Shown piece by piece: positions 63,168-64,000 of a stretch of 64,000 nt of DNA. Location: contig PCDI01000004.1 in assembly GCA_002778195.1 (NCBI GenBank), positions 938,733 through 1,002,732 on the forward strand. Reading direction: 5' to 3'. The notes beneath the pieces are model-generated. The model was not told the origin of the DNA. It made no database searches and saw only the letters and a list, made by a program, of their open reading frames with translations. The position numbers were made by a program, and so were the translations under genes. The DNA is from Raffaelea ambrosiae (lineage: Eukaryota; Ascomycota; Sordariomycetes; Ophiostomatales; Ophiostomataceae). The number at the start of each line of letters is the position of its first letter. Within the stretch, counting starts at the first letter, position 1.

Positions 63168-64000
63168 GGCAGCGAATGATGACGGATGCGAGCCTAAGAG
63201 TCCCAACCCCCGATCTCGATAATGTCTATACGGGTGGAACCAAACCGAGCCGACTCCGGAACTTGGCGACCATACGAAGCATCGCTTACTTCAGCGAAAA
63301 TATGATTGCCACCACCGGAGACGGGGAGAAGAAATCTCACGCATGCGACGTTTGATGGTGGGTCGGGATAAAAGGCGAAAGCTTTGTGATTCTGTCTTTC
63401 GATGTTGTGTGTGTGTGTGTGTTGCCGGGGGAAGGAAAATGAAAGATACAACGCTTCGGCAAGATCTTGTTTCTCTTTGGGTTGGATTTGTTGATCTCGG
63501 TTGTTTTTGCTTTTTCACGAAACCTTTCTTTTTTTTTTTTTGTTTCCTTGTCACTGTTTCCTATGTTTCCCTGGATTTCTGGCCTCCATTACTATTATTT
63601 CTTAACCTCCATATTGCGTCTCGCTTTTTTTTTTCATCAAATCAGATAGGATCCTGCAGAAATAGTCGACAGGAAAGGTAGCCCAAATCAAGACGCACAA
63701 CGATTGAGAAGGCAGATCAGGTACGCCCGCAGGACTGGGCTTTTTCTCGAGCCCATCCGTGACACGGTCTGGCTTCTCTCTTTGCGACGGATATAATCTT
63801 ATAGAAAACATGCAGGTGCAAACTAGAAATGCAAACTCGCATATGCACAGAGAATGTAAACAGCGAGTAGTTAGCATGTACGAGTACGAGTAGAAGGACG
63901 CTTGTTCCATGGCGTTGATAACAGCTGTCTTCTTAGCTGGTAAGCTAGCTTTCTTCTTTAGCGGGACCCTAGATGAAAACAGACGACCATCCCAGCATCG
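63168..64000. other. 3' flank of the CYSTM gene, no gene seen
   Basis: Contains a TG dinucleotide run at about 63405-63421 and poly-T runs at 63530-63541 and 63625-63634. No supported gene up to the window edge. Confidence 0.4.

Noticed and set aside
1..64000. CRISPR array, prokaryotic operon or secondary-metabolite cluster
   Set aside because: Genes are spliced and eukaryotic; no regularly spaced direct repeats; no polyketide synthase, NRPS or terpene cyclase core gene is present.

Overview
The window is nuclear DNA of a filamentous ascomycete (Pezizomycotina). The gene families fit a plant- or plant-litter-associated Sordariomycete, but the sequence does not fix a genus. The eukaryotic signs are short GT..AG introns (57-230 nt, several with a CTAAC-like branch site), genes on both strands separated by 0.3-4 kb spacers, pyrimidine-rich leaders and frequent poly-T runs. 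Fungus-restricted families are present: Egh16-like, CYSTM, Zn2Cys6 regulators, MARVEL and F-box proteins.

Layout. 0.4-4.4 kb: two Egh16-like secreted proteins, head to head. 5.2-6.1 kb: an inverted-repeat element with a nested miniature element. 6.1-8.9 kb: no confident gene. 9.0-11.2 kb: a tannase/feruloyl-esterase-family enzyme, convergent with a small secreted protein (11.5-11.9 kb). 12.8-13.7 kb: a MARVEL protein. 15.5-16.3 kb: a 5-formyl-THF cyclo-ligase-like protein. 16.9-17.9 kb: broken relics of a fungal transcription factor and of an opposite-strand gene. 18.0-21.3 kb: a 1092-residue uncharacterised fungal protein. 21.3-25.6 kb: gene-empty. 25.6-26.2 kb: a frameshifted APH-type kinase relic. 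27.0-28.2 kb: an F-box protein. 29.1-33.1 kb: MSH6. 33.9-36.3 kb: a GH78-like alpha-L-rhamnosidase. 36.6-38.7 kb: an amidase. 40.7-42.2 kb: a CUE/Smr protein like Cue2. 44.2-47.2 kb: a Zn2Cys6 regulator. 50.3-51.4 kb: a triple-CBM18 secreted protein. 52.1-52.9 kb: a secreted protein with a lysozyme-like signature. 55.5-57.8 kb: an N-terminally anchored multicopper oxidase. 58.6-59.5 kb: a CGFS glutaredoxin. 62.8-63.2 kb: a CYSTM peptide.

The genes form no operon or obvious biosynthetic cluster. Housekeeping genes (MSH6, CGFS glutaredoxin, Cue2-like, MARVEL) are interleaved with secreted or surface proteins likely to act on plant polymers or at the cell wall (Egh16-like pair, tannase, GH78, CBM18 protein, multicopper oxidase). 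The most notable observations are the Thr/Arg-repeat tail on one Egh16-like protein, the fold-back repeat, the relic mosaic at 16.9-17.9 kb, poly-G runs just after the stop codons of four genes, and two extracellular-enzyme families that may carry an N-terminal membrane anchor. Exon coordinates were derived by eye from splice signals, phase and family knowledge; no search was run.
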